NCBI RefSeq assembly: GCF_023715225.1
Contig: NZ_JAMBNS010000015.1
Coordinates: forward strand, 1 to 64,000
Direction: 5' to 3'
DNA from: Robertmurraya korlensis
GTDB taxonomy: Bacteria > Bacillota > Bacilli > Bacillales > Cytobacillaceae
DNA length: 64,000 nt
Numbering within the stretch: the stretch's first letter is position 1; the number at the start of each line of letters is the position of its first letter. Positions 7,894 through 17,386 of the stretch are shown here, in pieces. Made by a program: the position numbers and the translations under genes. The notes under the pieces were generated by a model, which was not told the origin of the DNA, did no database searches, and was given only the letters and a program-made list of their open reading frames with translations.

Positions 7894-8295
7894 TTAACGT
7901 ACCCACTTAGTTGCCGTTATCTCTGTTCCATCACCTGGCGTTGAGTTAATTCCAAACTCATCCATCAAGCGTTTGACACCTGGCAATCCAGCTCCTAAAC
8001 CACCTGAGGTCGAATATCCATCTTCCATTACTTGTCTTATATCCTTTATACCCGGCCCATTGTCTATCGCCACTACCTTCAATCCCGCTTTACCGTTTTC
8101 ATATAATTTTTCAATGCAGATTTGGCCCTGACCAGCGTATAAATAAATATTTCTCGCTAATTCACTAATAGCAGTTGTGATTCTGGCCTGATCTACAGTT
8201 CCAAATCCAAGCTCTTTTGCCACATTTCGGCCTAGCTGCCTAGCTGCAACGATGTCCCATTCATTAATGATTTTTACGCAGGATTGGATTCCCAT
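7894..8295 (-). CDS. rsbT: Switch kinase RsbT
   Basis: 133-residue HATPase-fold kinase, homologous to RsbW, with ISELARNIYLYAG in the N-box and GGLGAGLPGVKRLMDEF near the C-terminus. RsbT phosphorylates RsbS and RsbR in the stressosome, then leaves to activate RsbU. ATG 8295 is preceded by GGGGAATAA and lies 4 bp after rsbS. Synteny with rsbRA and rsbS supports the call. Confidence 0.96.
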   Translation of the reverse strand: MGIQSCVKIINEWDIVAARQLGRNVAKELGFGTVDQARITTAISELARNIYLYAGQGQICIEKLYENGKAGLKVVAIDNGPGIKDIRQVMEDGYSTSGGLGAGLPGVKRLMDEFGINSTPGDGTEITATKWVR

Positions 8296-8299
8296 TCGG

Positions 8300-8656
8300 T
8301 TATTCCCCCAATTCCTGATGTAATTTCTCCAAACCTTTTTCTAGATCCAAAGCTGTTAGGACGTCATCTAAACCAATTCCTAACTCTATAAGAGTAATCG
8401 CCACCGCTGGCTGAATACCTGTAATGACAACTTTAGCACCCATAAGTTTAGACATGTTAATTACATCACCAAGCACCTTTGCGATGAATGAATCAATAAA
8501 ATCAATGGAAGTTATATCAATTACAACACCATTAGCGCTTGTTTCGTGTATTTTATGAAGCAAATCTTCCTGAAATTGAAGGGCCGTTTGATCGTCCAAT
8601 TCCCATTGAATCGATACTAGTAAGCAATTGTATAATTTTAGAATGGGTATCCTCAA
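8300..8656 (-). CDS. rsbS: Stressosome scaffold STAS protein RsbS
   Basis: 118-residue single STAS domain. The serine phosphorylated by RsbT should be S56 in DFIDSFIAK. RsbS co-assembles with RsbR paralogues into the stressosome and holds RsbT until phosphorylated. Start codon is TTG at 8656, overlapping the rsbRA stop as TTGA, with a GGGGGAG ribosome site just upstream. The non-ATG coupled start may limit RsbS relative to RsbRA; that point is inference. Confidence 0.95.
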   Translation of the reverse strand: MRIPILKLYNCLLVSIQWELDDQTALQFQEDLLHKIHETSANGVVIDITSIDFIDSFIAKVLGDVINMSKLMGAKVVITGIQPAVAITLIELGIGLDDVLTALDLEKGLEKLHQELGE

Positions 8657-9486
8657 TTTTCTCCCCCCGTGCTGATAATCTTCTTGTTCATTATTTCAAG
8701 GGCTGACTCGATTCCCTTTTTTAGTGTATTTTTAGTTGTAATTTGATTTAAATTAATCCCAAGGTTGACGATGGTTTGTGCTATTTCCGGACGAATCCCT
8801 ACTAGCATACATTTAGACCCAACTAGCCTAACTGCATCGGCTGCTTGAATAATATGATGAGCGACCATTGTATCAACGACCGGAACACCCGTAATATCTA
8901 TAAGAACAACTTCTGAGCGATTTCTTACCACTCCATTTAACAAGCTTTCCATGATCTGTTTTGCCCTCTCCGTGTCTATCGTCCCAACTAGTGGCATAAC
9001 TGAAATGCCCTCAAACACAGGAATTAAAGGAGCAGATAATTCTTGAAGAGCGATTTTTTGGAGTGATACCGTACGCTCCCAAGTCGAAGAGTATACGTTA
9101 ACAATTTCGTTTGTCATTGGACTTATCCAGCTATCAAAGTCATAAATGATTTCCATTCGGTTCTCTTCATTTACATTGCCTGTTGCACTCATTCCTTCAA
9201 AAGCAATCCTTGCAAAGTCTCGTAATCCGTCCGTAACAAAACTTAATGGCCACGCAAGCCTAACTACTTTTTCAGCAAACTCTACAAGCTTTTCACTATA
9301 CTTTTCATCAGAATCCTGTAGATTAGACACGATTAGATCAATGAACTCTCGGCTTGTCCCTACGAATACTTGGTCAGAAACTACCTTTAGAACCCGTTCG
9401 TCAGATTTTTCCCTCATGCTCTCGATCCACTTTGTTAGTATCTCTTCCCGATTCGTTTGAATATACTGTTCAATAGCTTTGTTCAT
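8653..9486 (-). CDS. rsbRA: Stressosome sensor protein RsbRA
   Basis: 277 residues: N-terminal non-heme-globin-like sensory domain (about 1-135), linker helix, and C-terminal STAS domain (about 160-270). The two regulatory threonines correspond to T172 (GTIDTERAK) and T206 (VVDTMVAHH). RsbRA forms the turrets of the stressosome with RsbS. ATG 9486 is preceded by GGGAGGATATA, a strong ribosome site. It is the first gene of the operon; a SigB-like promoter lies about 155 bp upstream. Confidence 0.95.
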   Translation of the reverse strand: MNKAIEQYIQTNREEILTKWIESMREKSDERVLKVVSDQVFVGTSREFIDLIVSNLQDSDEKYSEKLVEFAEKVVRLAWPLSFVTDGLRDFARIAFEGMSATGNVNEENRMEIIYDFDSWISPMTNEIVNVYSSTWERTVSLQKIALQELSAPLIPVFEGISVMPLVGTIDTERAKQIMESLLNGVVRNRSEVVLIDITGVPVVDTMVAHHIIQAADAVRLVGSKCMLVGIRPEIAQTIVNLGINLNQITTKNTLKKGIESALEIMNKKIISTGGEN

Positions 9487-9641
9487 TATATCCTCCCAAT
9501 TTTAACATGATAAGTTCTATTAAAACGGGTTGTCTTTAAACTGTAACGTAAGATTAAAACCCAAATTATGAACCTATCAGTAATGATATCAATTTTATGC
9601 GAAAGCTTAAACTAATTATGACAATATTGCGACTTTGTTAC

Positions 9642-9667
9642 ATACCCTTTTTTTCGAGTATCTAAAC
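9642..9667 (-). promoter_or_regulatory. SigB-like promoter upstream of rsbRA
   Basis: The minus strand reads GTTTAG (9667-9662), 14-bp spacer, GGGTAT (9647-9642): 11 of 12 bases of the SigB consensus with the preferred spacing. It faces rsbRA with a leader of about 155 nt. From memory, B. subtilis drives rsbR from a SigA promoter only, so this second SigB element would put the whole stressosome operon under its own sigma factor. Confidence 0.6.
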
Positions 9668-9703
9668 ATAGAAGGGCCCGATTAGCAACATAGGGATTGG
9701 AAC

Positions 9704-9738
9704 AAAAAAAAGGATAGCACTCGGCCATCCTTTTTTTT
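9704..9738. terminator. A/T-flanked hairpin between ndoA and rsbRA
   Basis: AAAAAAAAGGAT and ATCCTTTTTTTT flank a short inner stem (GC/GC) around ACTCG. It can act as a terminator in both directions and separates the ndoAI-ndoA unit from the rsb operon. With the promoter above and the hairpin below it accounts for most of the 9487-9794 gap. Confidence 0.6.
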
Positions 9739-9767
9739 GCACACTATGATCTCTTTTTCATACAATA

Positions 9768-9790
9768 AAAAAACGCCCTTTGTAGAGCGT
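9768..9790 (-). terminator. Terminator of ndoA
   Basis: Just after the ndoA stop, the minus strand forms a short ACGC/GCGT stem with an internal mismatch, followed by seven T residues. Confidence 0.55.
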
Positions 9791-9794
9791 ATTT

Positions 9795-10145
9795 TTAGAA
9801 TTCAATTAGACCTAGGCTAATTTGTAAAGCTTCGTCCACTTTCTCCATCATTTCGTCATCGAGATGAGTGATCTTATCGGTCAGACGTTGTTTATCAATT
9901 GTACGAATTTGTTCCAACAGGATAACTGAATCTCGTTCGAAACCATAGCGTTTCGCATCAATTTCAACGTGAGTAGGCAGTTTCGCTTTCTGAATTTGAG
10001 CTGTAATGGCTGCAATAATCACTGTGGGACTGAACCGATTCCCGATATCGTTTTGGATCACAAGAACTGGACGAACGCCACCTTGCTCGGAACCAACAAC
10101 TGGGGATAGGTCTGCAAAATAAACGTCACCACGTTTGACAATCAA
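9795..10145 (-). CDS. ndoA: EndoA (NdoA/MazF-type) mRNA interferase toxin
   Basis: MazF/PemK-family ribonuclease; it cleaves mRNA at short U-rich sites (UACAU in B. subtilis) and is neutralised by EndoAI. The sequence is nearly identical in feel to B. subtilis Endo[35 protein letters not shown] and the C-terminal [11 protein letters not shown]. An upstream in-frame GTG at 10160 would overlap the antitoxin gene. TTG 10145, preceded by GGGGGA, yields exactly the 116-residue length of B. subtilis EndoA and is preferred. The antitoxin stop is only 4 nt upstream, so the genes are coupled. Confidence 0.94.
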   Translation of the reverse strand: MIVKRGDVYFADLSPVVGSEQGGVRPVLVIQNDIGNRFSPTVIIAAITAQIQKAKLPTHVEIDAKRYGFERDSVILLEQIRTIDKQRLTDKITHLDDEMMEKVDEALQISLGLIEF

Positions 10146-10149
10146 AGGA

Positions 10150-10431
10150 TTATCCCCCACTTACTAGACGTTCAACTGTGTGTTCTGCCTCATACTCCGC
10201 TTGAAACGCTTCTGAAGCAATTGTTAAGTTGATCTTCGCCATCTCCATGTAGCCTCTTCTCATGGATTCACGAATTTGTCTCTTTTTCCGCTCACGCAAG
10301 TACATTTTAGTAGCTTGATAAATGAATTCGCTTCTGTTCACATTCTCCTGTTTCACAAAACCGTCCAATTCGGTTAAAAGATGTTGCGGTAATTTCACCA
10401 TAATTTCTGTTGTTGCGCTGGACTCAGACAC
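10150..10431 (-). CDS. ndoAI: EndoAI antitoxin (ribbon-helix-helix)
   Basis: 93-residue CopG/RHH-type antitoxin that binds EndoA through its C-terminal part. The N-terminal RHH domain reads [18 protein letters not shown]. The conserved central segment [11 protein letters not shown] and C-terminus TVERLVSGG match B. subtilis EndoAI. An ATG at 10437 is only 3 nt from GGAGG. GTG 10431, 9 nt away and giving the family start MSESSA, is chosen. It lies just downstream of alr, as in B. subtilis. Confidence 0.93.
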   Translation of the reverse strand: MSESSATTEIMVKLPQHLLTELDGFVKQENVNRSEFIYQATKMYLRERKKRQIRESMRRGYMEMAKINLTIASEAFQAEYEAEHTVERLVSGG

Positions 10432-10630
10432 AAACATACACCTCCACCATCACTACACACCATTTTATCTCTACCATATTTTATAATAACACCAATCCAC
10501 AACAATGCAAAGGGGAATAAGTCATACTTCAGTATTATCCACCAAAAAATTACCCTTTTATTCATGAAGTCTCCAAAGATGCATAAATATGGTGCTTTTT
10601 CTATAAATCCTTATTCTAAAAGGGTTTCAA

Positions 10631-11800
10631 CTATACATACGTTTGTAAAATATCGTTTCTTTGCTCAACCATTTTTCCATATTTTTTATAAATTCTAGGC
10701 ACACGACTTGAAATGATACAAGGAACTTCATAATTGATTGTCTCTAGTTTGGTTGCAATTTCATTCATCGAAATGAAATCCGCTTCTTGTTCTCCAATAA
10801 GTGTAACGAGTGTTCCAACGGGAAGCTCTTTAGGTAATCTAATCATGCATTGATCCATGCAAATCCGACCGACAATCGGTACTCGGTCTCCTTCAATCAG
10901 TACCTCTTGTCCGTGTAGTTTTCGGATCCAACCATCCGCATAACCAATTGGTAACGTGCCAATCCACTCAGGCTCAAGAGCCGTATACGTGGCACCATAG
11001 CTAACCGATTCCCCTTTTTCTAACTTTTTCACATGAACAAGCCTAGTATGAAGAGAAAATGCCTGTTGTAACGGAAACGGTAGTACTGATTCCATTTCTA
11101 ATGATGGAGTGAGCCCATACATCCCAATGCCAAACCGAATCGCATTAAATGAGGCCTCACCAAAACGAAAGGATGCAGCACTGTTGCTCGCATGGACCAT
11201 GTCCGGTTTCACCCTTAAATAGGATAAAAGCTCGTGAAATTGAGAGAGCTGCTTTCGAAAATAGCTCTCTTCTAGCTCATCCGCTGTAGCAAAGTGAGTA
11301 TAGATACCCTCAAAAAGGAAACATCCACTTGATTCTAATAGCTCCTCAATGGATGTCAATTCCTCCCTTGAACGAACACCAATTCTTCCCATACCTGTAT
11401 CAATTTTTATATGAATAGATAATTTTTCTCCTTCACCTAACATTCCCTTTGCTTGCTGTAACCATTCATATCGAAATACAGTTAATGTAATATTATTTTT
11501 AACAGCGACTGGTATATCCTCCGGACGACTGGCTCCTAACACAAGGATTGGTGCTATTATTCCTTTTTTCCTTAAAGCAATCGCCTCATCTAAAAACGCA
11601 ACAGCCAAATAGGTGGCCCCTGCCTCTAAAGCCGCCCTTGCCACTTGTACATCACCATGACCGTACGCATTGGCTTTAACCACCGCGATCATTTGGACAT
11701 GATTGGGCAAATGTTTTTTTAACTGCGTAACATTATACATGATTTTATCTAAATGAATTTCTGCCCATGTATCTCGATAAAACATAGTATTGTGACTCAT
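10631..11800 (-). CDS. alr: Alanine racemase
   Basis: PLP-dependent fold type III racemase, 389 residues, converting L-alanine to D-alanine for peptidoglycan. PLP lysine K42 lies in [10 protein letters not shown], and the catalytic tyrosine is in [10 protein letters not shown] of the C-terminal domain. Dimer motifs SNSAASFR and RVGMYGL-like [11 protein letters not shown] are present. ATG 11800 follows GGAAGTG. It sits between ydcC and ndoAI as in B. subtilis, and D-alanine feeds the ddl and murF products also in this window. Confidence 0.97.
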   Translation of the reverse strand: MSHNTMFYRDTWAEIHLDKIMYNVTQLKKHLPNHVQMIAVVKANAYGHGDVQVARAALEAGATYLAVAFLDEAIALRKKGIIAPILVLGASRPEDIPVAVKNNITLTVFRYEWLQQAKGMLGEGEKLSIHIKIDTGMGRIGVRSREELTSIEELLESSGCFLFEGIYTHFATADELEESYFRKQLSQFHELLSYLRVKPDMVHASNSAASFRFGEASFNAIRFGIGMYGLTPSLEMESVLPFPLQQAFSLHTRLVHVKKLEKGESVSYGATYTALEPEWIGTLPIGYADGWIRKLHGQEVLIEGDRVPIVGRICMDQCMIRLPKELPVGTLVTLIGEQEADFISMNEIATKLETINYEVPCIISSRVPRIYKKYGKMVEQRNDILQTYV

Positions 11801-11883
11801 ATCTACACTTCCTTCTACTTCCGGTCTTACATATACTTACGATTATCGAATTCACAACCTTGATTGTCAACTTTCTTATCCAT

Positions 11884-11917
11884 GCAAAAGAACAGGCTCC
11901 ACAAAAGGAAGCCTGTT
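11884..11917 (-). terminator. Terminator of the ydcC gene
   Basis: AACAGGCT / AGCCTGTT arms (11891-11898 and 11910-11917) form a hairpin just after the lipoprotein stop; the minus-strand tail is CTTTTGC, moderately T-rich. Confidence 0.6.
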
Positions 11918-11923
11918 GATTAT

Positions 11924-12940
11924 TTATTTACTTACATCCGCTTGTACTTGAACAGACCTTGCTAACATAGCCATTTCTTCTTCGGATAAGTCATTAGAGG
12001 CAAGCATGTAGTCTACACCTTGATACGTCCATGAAATTGTATTTCCTGACACGGCGCCAATCGTGAACCCAAGATCAATCGGTTCCCCAGAAACTGTCGT
12101 TGATGTAACCGACGCTTCGGCAACAATGGCTTTTTCCTGCACAAGCGTGAAGCTCTTTTCACCATCATATGTTAAAATTACACGTTTTCCATTCTCGGTT
12201 TTTACTTCTTTTTCTTCGATTAAGTCCACACCAGCAATCTCTTCTGTTGGATACATCACCGTGAACGCTTCATCTTTTACATTTGTCATAACAGGAACTT
12301 CAAGCTGGGCACCTGTCATATTTTTAGCCATATCAAAATCCTTCGCATCAAAGCTTGCATCAAATTTCACATTGGTAAATTCGACGGTGACTAATGCCTT
12401 TCGGTCAGGATCCATTACTTTTACGCTTACAGGTGTTAAATCCTTTTTAAAAGTAATTTCTTGGTAAGGTAGCATCTTGTTGTTTTGATACCTAGTCTTT
12501 GTTTCAAACACATAATGCTCTTTAGTCGAACTAAATTTGGCTTCCTTATCAGCAATAATGTCCTCAATCAGGGATTCATACAAATACGCCTGGCTGCTAT
12601 TTTCCGGCCAATCGCTTTGGAAGCGGAAGCTCTTGTTAAGTGCTGGTGTTAATACAAACACTCCATCATCATTACGTAAAATCATTTGACTTTGGTCTTT
12701 TTGAGCATTTTTTAAATTTACTCGATAGTAAGTAGGAGCTTTGTGCCAAATTTGCACATCATACGTTTGAGGCTCAGTTCCCATTTGCAAAGTCATTGTG
12801 GCATCTGCCTTATACCCTTTCAAACTTTCAACCTTCCCGCTTAAATCCTTCACCACATCTTCTTGTGATTTAGATCCACAGGCGGCTAACATAAGTACTG
12901 CCATTAGCCCGGCGAATAGCAATAATAATTTCTTCCTCAT
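11924..12940 (-). CDS. LolA/outer-membrane-carrier-like lipoprotein (YdcC-like)
   Basis: 338 residues from ATG 12940. The N-terminus MRKKLLLLFAGLMAVLMLAAC is a lipoprotein signal with lipobox LAAC, modified cysteine C21. The rest is a beta-rich LolA-like fold, as in B. subtilis YdcC, whose exact role is unknown though the gene is linked to sporulation. The frame is open for 53 codons upstream, but those residues lack a ribosome site and would bury the signal peptide. AGGGGTTGAAGG precedes the chosen ATG. Expected outside the cell, anchored in the cytoplasmic membrane. Confidence 0.85.
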   Translation of the reverse strand: MRKKLLLLFAGLMAVLMLAACGSKSQEDVVKDLSGKVESLKGYKADATMTLQMGTEPQTYDVQIWHKAPTYYRVNLKNAQKDQSQMILRNDDGVFVLTPALNKSFRFQSDWPENSSQAYLYESLIEDIIADKEAKFSSTKEHYVFETKTRYQNNKMLPYQEITFKKDLTPVSVKVMDPDRKALVTVEFTNVKFDASFDAKDFDMAKNMTGAQLEVPVMTNVKDEAFTVMYPTEEIAGVDLIEEKEVKTENGKRVILTYDGEKSFTLVQEKAIVAEASVTSTTVSGEPIDLGFTIGAVSGNTISWTYQGVDYMLASNDLSEEEMAMLARSVQVQADVSK

Positions 12941-13112
12941 TCCTTCAACCCCTTTAGTTTCATTTCTTCGTAGTAAGAAGGGTGAGGGAAGGATATGACC
13001 TCTTACGGTTGTTGAGTAACCGCTAAAGAAACTCGCCGCCATCCCTCGCTCTTCTGTTGCACTATGAATATATGAGACAACCTTGGGGAATATGTCCAAC
13101 GATTAGAACAAG

Positions 13113-13469
13113 CTATTTATTTTTTTCAATGACCACCTGCGCAACTGCATACTCTTTACTATGTGATATAGAGAGGTATACCCCCTCACTAAAGGGTTTG
13201 ACAATCATCGGTTGCCCTTTTTCATCCGACTGAATTTCGATGTCTAAAAAGGATAACGATTCACCAATCCCCGTTCCAACTGCTTTAGAAAAGGCCTCCT
13301 TGGCAGCAAATCGCCCAGCTAAGTATTCCGTTTTTCTTTTTCCGTTATATGTTTGATATTTATCTTTTTCTTTATGTGTTAGTATTCGATCGACGAACTT
13401 GCTTTGCCTTGTACTAAGCTCCTCAATTCGAGAAAGCTCCACGATATCAATACCTATTCCCGAAATCAA
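13113..13469 (-). CDS. acpS: Holo-[acyl-carrier-protein] synthase AcpS
   Basis: 118-residue phosphopantetheinyl transferase that attaches the 4'-phosphopantetheine arm of CoA to ACP. Family motifs are visible: GIGIDIVEL near the start, FAAKEAFSKAVGTGIG in the centre, and SISHSKEYA near the end. Two in-frame TTG codons compete. The one at 13469 has GAAGGAG 9 nt upstream and gives MISGIGIDIV, the family start, while that at 13478 abuts the ribosome site. It diverges from the rhomboid gene. Confidence 0.95.
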   Translation of the reverse strand: MISGIGIDIVELSRIEELSTRQSKFVDRILTHKEKDKYQTYNGKRKTEYLAGRFAAKEAFSKAVGTGIGESLSFLDIEIQSDEKGQPMIVKPFSEGVYLSISHSKEYAVAQVVIEKNK

Positions 13470-13591
13470 ACGTAGCAACTCCTTCTAAAAATTTATTACG
13501 ATGCATATGGTGTACAAACTGTAGGGTAATCACGTGTATTATCAACACGAAACAGTTATGATAGTATAAATGAAAATATTGGAGGGTTCTT

Positions 13592-14314
13592 ATGTTTATC
13601 CGAACGGAGAGCTTCAAAGATTTTACCCGTTATTATCCCATTATAACCGGTATTGTCTTTATTCATATTGTTTTGTACTTGCTTATGGTTCTCCCTTTCT
13701 TTCCAGGTGGTCTGCTTTTTGAGAGGTTAGCTGGTGTGAATCTTTACATTATGGAAGGTGAACTTTGGAGGTTGGTGACGCCTATCTTCCTTCATAGCGG
13801 GTTTCCACATCTTTTATTTAATAGCTTTTCACTGGTGTTGTTTGGTCCCGGGCTCGAGCATCTCCTCGGAAGAAAAAGCTTTATCACCCTATATTTATCA
13901 ACAGGTATTTTAGCAAACCTTGCTACCTTATTTTTAAAACCATTAACCTACACACATGTCGGGTCAAGTGGAGCGATTTTTGGATTGTTCGGGATTTATT
14001 TAGCGATGATCTTTTTTCGGAAGGAAATGCTTTCTCGTGAAAACACACAGGTGGTGTTAGCGATTGTCGTAATCGGTGTAATCATGACATTTGTTAACGC
14101 AAACGTCAATGTGACTGCTCATATTTTCGGACTTCTTGCCGGACTTATTCTAGGCTCCTTTGCCATTGACCGCGGAAAAGAGCTTACCACCTCCTTTCAA
14201 AGAATCACCAAAAGAACACTCACTTCCTCACGCAGTCCCAAGAAATGGAGCCCCACATCCATTCTGCTTGCATTGCTCATTTTCCTAGCATTAATTGGAT
14301 TACTAAGCAGATAA
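13592..14314 (+). CDS. Rhomboid-family intramembrane protein (YdcA-like)
   Basis: 240 residues with about six membrane segments. Rhomboid serine-protease features are present: the GxSG motif as HVGSSGAIFGLFG, and a later histidine in VTAHIFGLLAGLILG, which together would form a Ser-His dyad. The HSGFPHLLFNSFSL segment matches the conserved H/N region of TM2. So an active intramembrane protease is likely, though substrates are unknown. ATG is preceded by TTGGAGGG. It is the only plus-strand gene in this block, as ydcA is in B. subtilis. Confidence 0.88.
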   Translation: MFIRTESFKDFTRYYPIITGIVFIHIVLYLLMVLPFFPGGLLFERLAGVNLYIMEGELWRLVTPIFLHSGFPHLLFNSFSLVLFGPGLEHLLGRKSFITLYLSTGILANLATLFLKPLTYTHVGSSGAIFGLFGIYLAMIFFRKEMLSRENTQVVLAIVVIGVIMTFVNANVNVTAHIFGLLAGLILGSFAIDRGKELTTSFQRITKRTLTSSRSPKKWSPTSILLALLIFLALIGLLSR

Positions 14315-14339
14315 AAAGCGCCTCAAAAAGGCGCTTTTT
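14313..14339. terminator. Bidirectional terminator between the rhomboid gene and ydbT
   Basis: AAAAAGCGCC / GGCGCTTTTT arms around TCAAAAA. The loop carries the ydbT stop codon (TCA on the plus strand), so one hairpin ends both convergent genes. Confidence 0.9.
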
Positions 14340-15786
14340 GGCTATGAGAATACCATTGATAAATCTCTTTGGCGTCCTCCTTTTCAATATCAACAATCGT
14401 CCCTCCGATTGCTCCCATCCCCGATTTAATGAGGCTTGTCATTGTTGCTAGATTCTTTCTTCTTTGAAAGATACTTTCTTTATAGTCCAGTGATTGAACA
14501 TTAGGTTTTTTCATAAATAGGGTATGTTTAATAAGCCCTCTATATTGGATATTCAGCTGCTGACCCTCAATTCCCCAACCCGCATCTTTGTATATTAAAT
14601 AAGACCAGGCACTAGAGAACACGAAAAGCAAAATGGACAATAAGCCCCATAGTTTAAAAATGGCTATCGCAGCTATCACAAACGGAACAACGATCAATGA
14701 TCCACGCAGCAAATACCTTGGAAGAGAACGTTTCGGCGGTGAATTAAATGGCTGTGAAGTCGTTGAAATCGGAAGATGCTCCTGCAGGATATGAGCAACC
14801 TGCGCCTTTTTCACAGCTGGCAATAAAAGCACCTTCGCCCCCTCTGCATTTCTTACAGAACCACCTGCACTAATCATATAAACCGAACATAGTCCAAAGG
14901 GCTGCCTTAGAATATTTTCTGAAATTCGAATGGCTTGTATTCGATTCAAAGGAATGGTGATTTGTCTCTTTTCTAACAAGCCCCTTGAAATAATGATTTC
15001 TCTTTCTGTTTTCTTAACCGTAAATTGAGCGAATTTTACCATTGTTCCAATTAAAGCTGCCACCCAAGCGAGTAAGAACCCTAGAAAAACGAGTACAGCA
15101 ACGATGACGATACCATTTGATATCACTTTTTCTACTTCATGATAGGCACTTTCATAAGGAATCAGATCATCTAACTGAGACAAAAATGCCACCATCGCAG
15201 AAAGAACCACCCCCACCCCACCAGAGGTCGTAGCTAACAAAAGAAGTTCTTTAGAGCTAATTTTATAAACAACCTTTTCTTCCACACGTTCTGCTTTGTT
15301 CGCAACTTCCGTATCAAAAGTCTCTTCAACAAGCTTCCCTTTCGCTTGAGCAATAATTTCTTGAATCCGATTCGCTTCGTCCTTCGTTATGGCGGTTAAT
15401 ACCGCTTCCGCATCTGCTGTCCCACTAGATCCAGCGGTTTCCACCTTCACTTTGACAAGTCCAAATGGCCGATGAAGAATACCTTCAGAAAAATCAAGGC
15501 TTTGAATGCGATCAAATGGAATATATCTCTTCTTCCTTACGAGCAGGCCATACTCCATTCGCAGCTCCCCCTCTTCCAATCGATAGGAAAAGCGGAGCCA
15601 ATTTAATACGCCTATTCCAAGCACTACTATGACGATGGCAATAGACCCAGTAAAAAACCAAAGATCACCCTCTGAGGCCTTTGTTCCAAACACAAAGAAG
15701 GCGATAAACGGAATAATCAGCTCTTTCAGTTGCTTAATAAAATTCGTGACTGCTGCTATGGGATGAAGTCGCTTCGAATTAGACAT
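14323..15786 (-). CDS. Membrane protein with bacterial PH domains (YdbT-like)
   Basis: 487-residue integral membrane protein with three repeats of the bPH_2 domain, each next to hydrophobic segments. Repeated signatures are FDRIQSLDFSEGILHRPFGL, LNRIQAIRISENILRQPFGL and the weaker KPNVQSLDYKESIFQRRKN. B. subtilis YdbT forms a pair with YdbS; inactivation has been linked to antimicrobial-peptide sensitivity, but mechanism is unknown. The second ATG (15786) is chosen because GGTGG is 9 nt upstream. It overlaps the ydbS end by 8 nt, so the two are translationally coupled. Confidence 0.85.
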   Translation of the reverse strand: MSNSKRLHPIAAVTNFIKQLKELIIPFIAFFVFGTKASEGDLWFFTGSIAIVIVVLGIGVLNWLRFSYRLEEGELRMEYGLLVRKKRYIPFDRIQSLDFSEGILHRPFGLVKVKVETAGSSGTADAEAVLTAITKDEANRIQEIIAQAKGKLVEETFDTEVANKAERVEEKVVYKISSKELLLLATTSGGVGVVLSAMVAFLSQLDDLIPYESAYHEVEKVISNGIVIVAVLVFLGFLLAWVAALIGTMVKFAQFTVKKTEREIIISRGLLEKRQITIPLNRIQAIRISENILRQPFGLCSVYMISAGGSVRNAEGAKVLLLPAVKKAQVAHILQEHLPISTTSQPFNSPPKRSLPRYLLRGSLIVVPFVIAAIAIFKLWGLLSILLFVFSSAWSYLIYKDAGWGIEGQQLNIQYRGLIKHTLFMKKPNVQSLDYKESIFQRRKNLATMTSLIKSGMGAIGGTIVDIEKEDAKEIYQWYSHSQKAPF

Positions 15787-16255
15787 CTTCATCCGCCACC
15801 CTTGCTAATCTTGAAATAAATTGACGCAGCTCTTCTGCCTCCTCCACCGGAAGAGCAGGGATTTCATGTACGGTTGCCGCTGTAGATACATCAACCGTAG
15901 CAAGTCCGTATTTTTTTAAAAGTGGGCCTTGTCTCGTATCAACATGTTGTACCCTTATCATCGGGACAAGCGTTCTCTTTACAACAAACACACCTTGTTG
16001 AAGCTCGATTTCCTGCTCTCTTACCTCATAACGCCACCGCTTCCAACGTAATAAAGGAAAAAGGTACACATATAAATAAACATGCAGAATGATTGCTCCA
16101 ACTGCAGCCATTACAACCCAAACAGGCCATGAAAAGACATTGGATAGCCAAATCGCGCCGCCTGCCATAATCGCCATGATGGCAGAAGTAATGGCTCCTG
16201 TTATTCTCCACACTGAAAGGGCCTTGTCTGAAATTCGTTTCTGTGGTTCGTTCAT
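15779..16255 (-). CDS. Small membrane PH-domain protein (YdbS-like)
   Basis: 158 residues: two hydrophobic segments (about 15-60) followed by one bPH_2 domain (VREQEIELQQGVFVVKRTLV, then a DTRQGPLLKKYGL motif). It is the short partner of YdbT, in the same order and strand as B. subtilis ydbS-ydbT. ATG 16255 has GGGGAACTTGC upstream. Function is unknown; membrane location is clear from the hydrophobic N-terminal half. Confidence 0.85.
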   Translation of the reverse strand: MNEPQKRISDKALSVWRITGAITSAIMAIMAGGAIWLSNVFSWPVWVVMAAVGAIILHVYLYVYLFPLLRWKRWRYEVREQEIELQQGVFVVKRTLVPMIRVQHVDTRQGPLLKKYGLATVDVSTAATVHEIPALPVEEAEELRQFISRLARVADEDV

Positions 16256-16329
16256 ATTTGCAAGTTCCCCCTACTCCATATAAACTCTTCTCTCTGTCAT
16301 ACGGTTTGAGCAGGAAATAAGTTTCATTA

Positions 16330-17289
16330 TTAAATTTCAAAACTTGATTGATCCATCCAGCTTATGCTTTTTTCTTCCTTTAAATCATCTACTAGTTGAA
16401 ATAGCGCGGCATCCTTCTTTTTCGCCTCAATCATACAATGTATCTCATTAACAGAGCCTTTAATTGTATGTAAAAAATGCAGAAACATCTCTCGATCAAT
16501 CGTATCCGCATGGGCACGATATTCCTTTTCAGACTTTGGACTAGAAATATGCATCTTAATGGGTAACTTTGAAAAACTCCATGTGGAAACCACTCGATCC
16601 CATTCCTTTTCCCATTCTGGATTTTCGTGATAGGCTAAGTGGTGATGATAGTCAAACACTAGTGGAATCCCTAACTTTTCACATAAGTACAAGGTATGTT
16701 CGAGATGGAAGCTGGTATCATCATTTTCTAGCATAATCATACGCTGGATGGAAGCCGGAACATAAGCCCAGTTATGTATAAACTGCTCAAGTGCTTTTTC
16801 TTTGTCCTCGTATGCACCGCCTACATGCATGACACAACGATGTTCTGGGTCAATACCCATCCCTTTGAGCAAAGCTTCATGCATTGCAAGGGTCTTAATC
16901 GAATTATTTAGTATATCGGTGCTCTTCGAGTTCAGCAGGACAAAATGATCCGGATGGAAATCCACACGGATTGGATGCTCTTGTAAATATTGCCCGATTT
17001 CTTGCAATATCCCTTTTAAGGGTCTCATATACTTCCAGTCCGACAATTCCTCATGGTTAGCAAGCGGAATGAGTTTGGAACTAAAGCGAAAGAAATGAAT
17101 CTCATTCGCTACATTATGCTTAAGAAGTCGCAGGCAGTTGGATAGATTATTTATTGCTATTCGCTCTAGTTTTTGAATAGCAGCTTCTCGGTCAGCAATT
17201 TGCGAAAATTGCTTAAATGTCATGGTTTGTGAAGGTGAGGCATTTTGAAGCTCTACACTCATCGCCACATACCCCAGTCGAACAATCAT
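16330..17289 (-). CDS. uvsE: UV DNA damage endonuclease UvsE
   Basis: 319-residue TIM-barrel metalloenzyme that nicks DNA 5' to UV photoproducts. N-terminal MIVRLGYVAMSVELQ matches the UvsE/UVDE family. Metal ligands are carried by FDYHHHLAYH, MHVGGAY, MLENDDTSF, IHCMIEAKKKD and similar motifs. The frame is open 80 codons upstream into cshA sequence, but that part is a shadow frame. ATG 17289 has AGGTGAT at 6-nt spacing. A cshA terminator lies just upstream, so uvsE probably has its own promoter. It replaces nothing in the B. subtilis order that I can recall, being an insertion between cshA and ydbS. Confidence 0.93.
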   Translation of the reverse strand: MIVRLGYVAMSVELQNASPSQTMTFKQFSQIADREAAIQKLERIAINNLSNCLRLLKHNVANEIHFFRFSSKLIPLANHEELSDWKYMRPLKGILQEIGQYLQEHPIRVDFHPDHFVLLNSKSTDILNNSIKTLAMHEALLKGMGIDPEHRCVMHVGGAYEDKEKALEQFIHNWAYVPASIQRMIMLENDDTSFHLEHTLYLCEKLGIPLVFDYHHHLAYHENPEWEKEWDRVVSTWSFSKLPIKMHISSPKSEKEYRAHADTIDREMFLHFLHTIKGSVNEIHCMIEAKKKDAALFQLVDDLKEEKSISWMDQSSFEI

Positions 17290-17351
17290 TTTAGAATCAC
17301 CTACGTTATCATGTTTTTGCATAGTTTGTGGCAATTTTAAAGTAGTATACC

Positions 17352-17383
17352 AAAAAGCCCTAACCAGGATGGTTAGGGCTTTA
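17352..17383 (-). terminator. Terminator of cshA
   Basis: AAAGCCCTAACC / GGTTAGGGCTTT arms (17354-17365, 17371-17382) around AGGAT, directly after the cshA stop. On the minus strand the stem ends in a T-rich TTTTTGG. Confidence 0.88.
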
Positions 17384-17386
17384 ATA

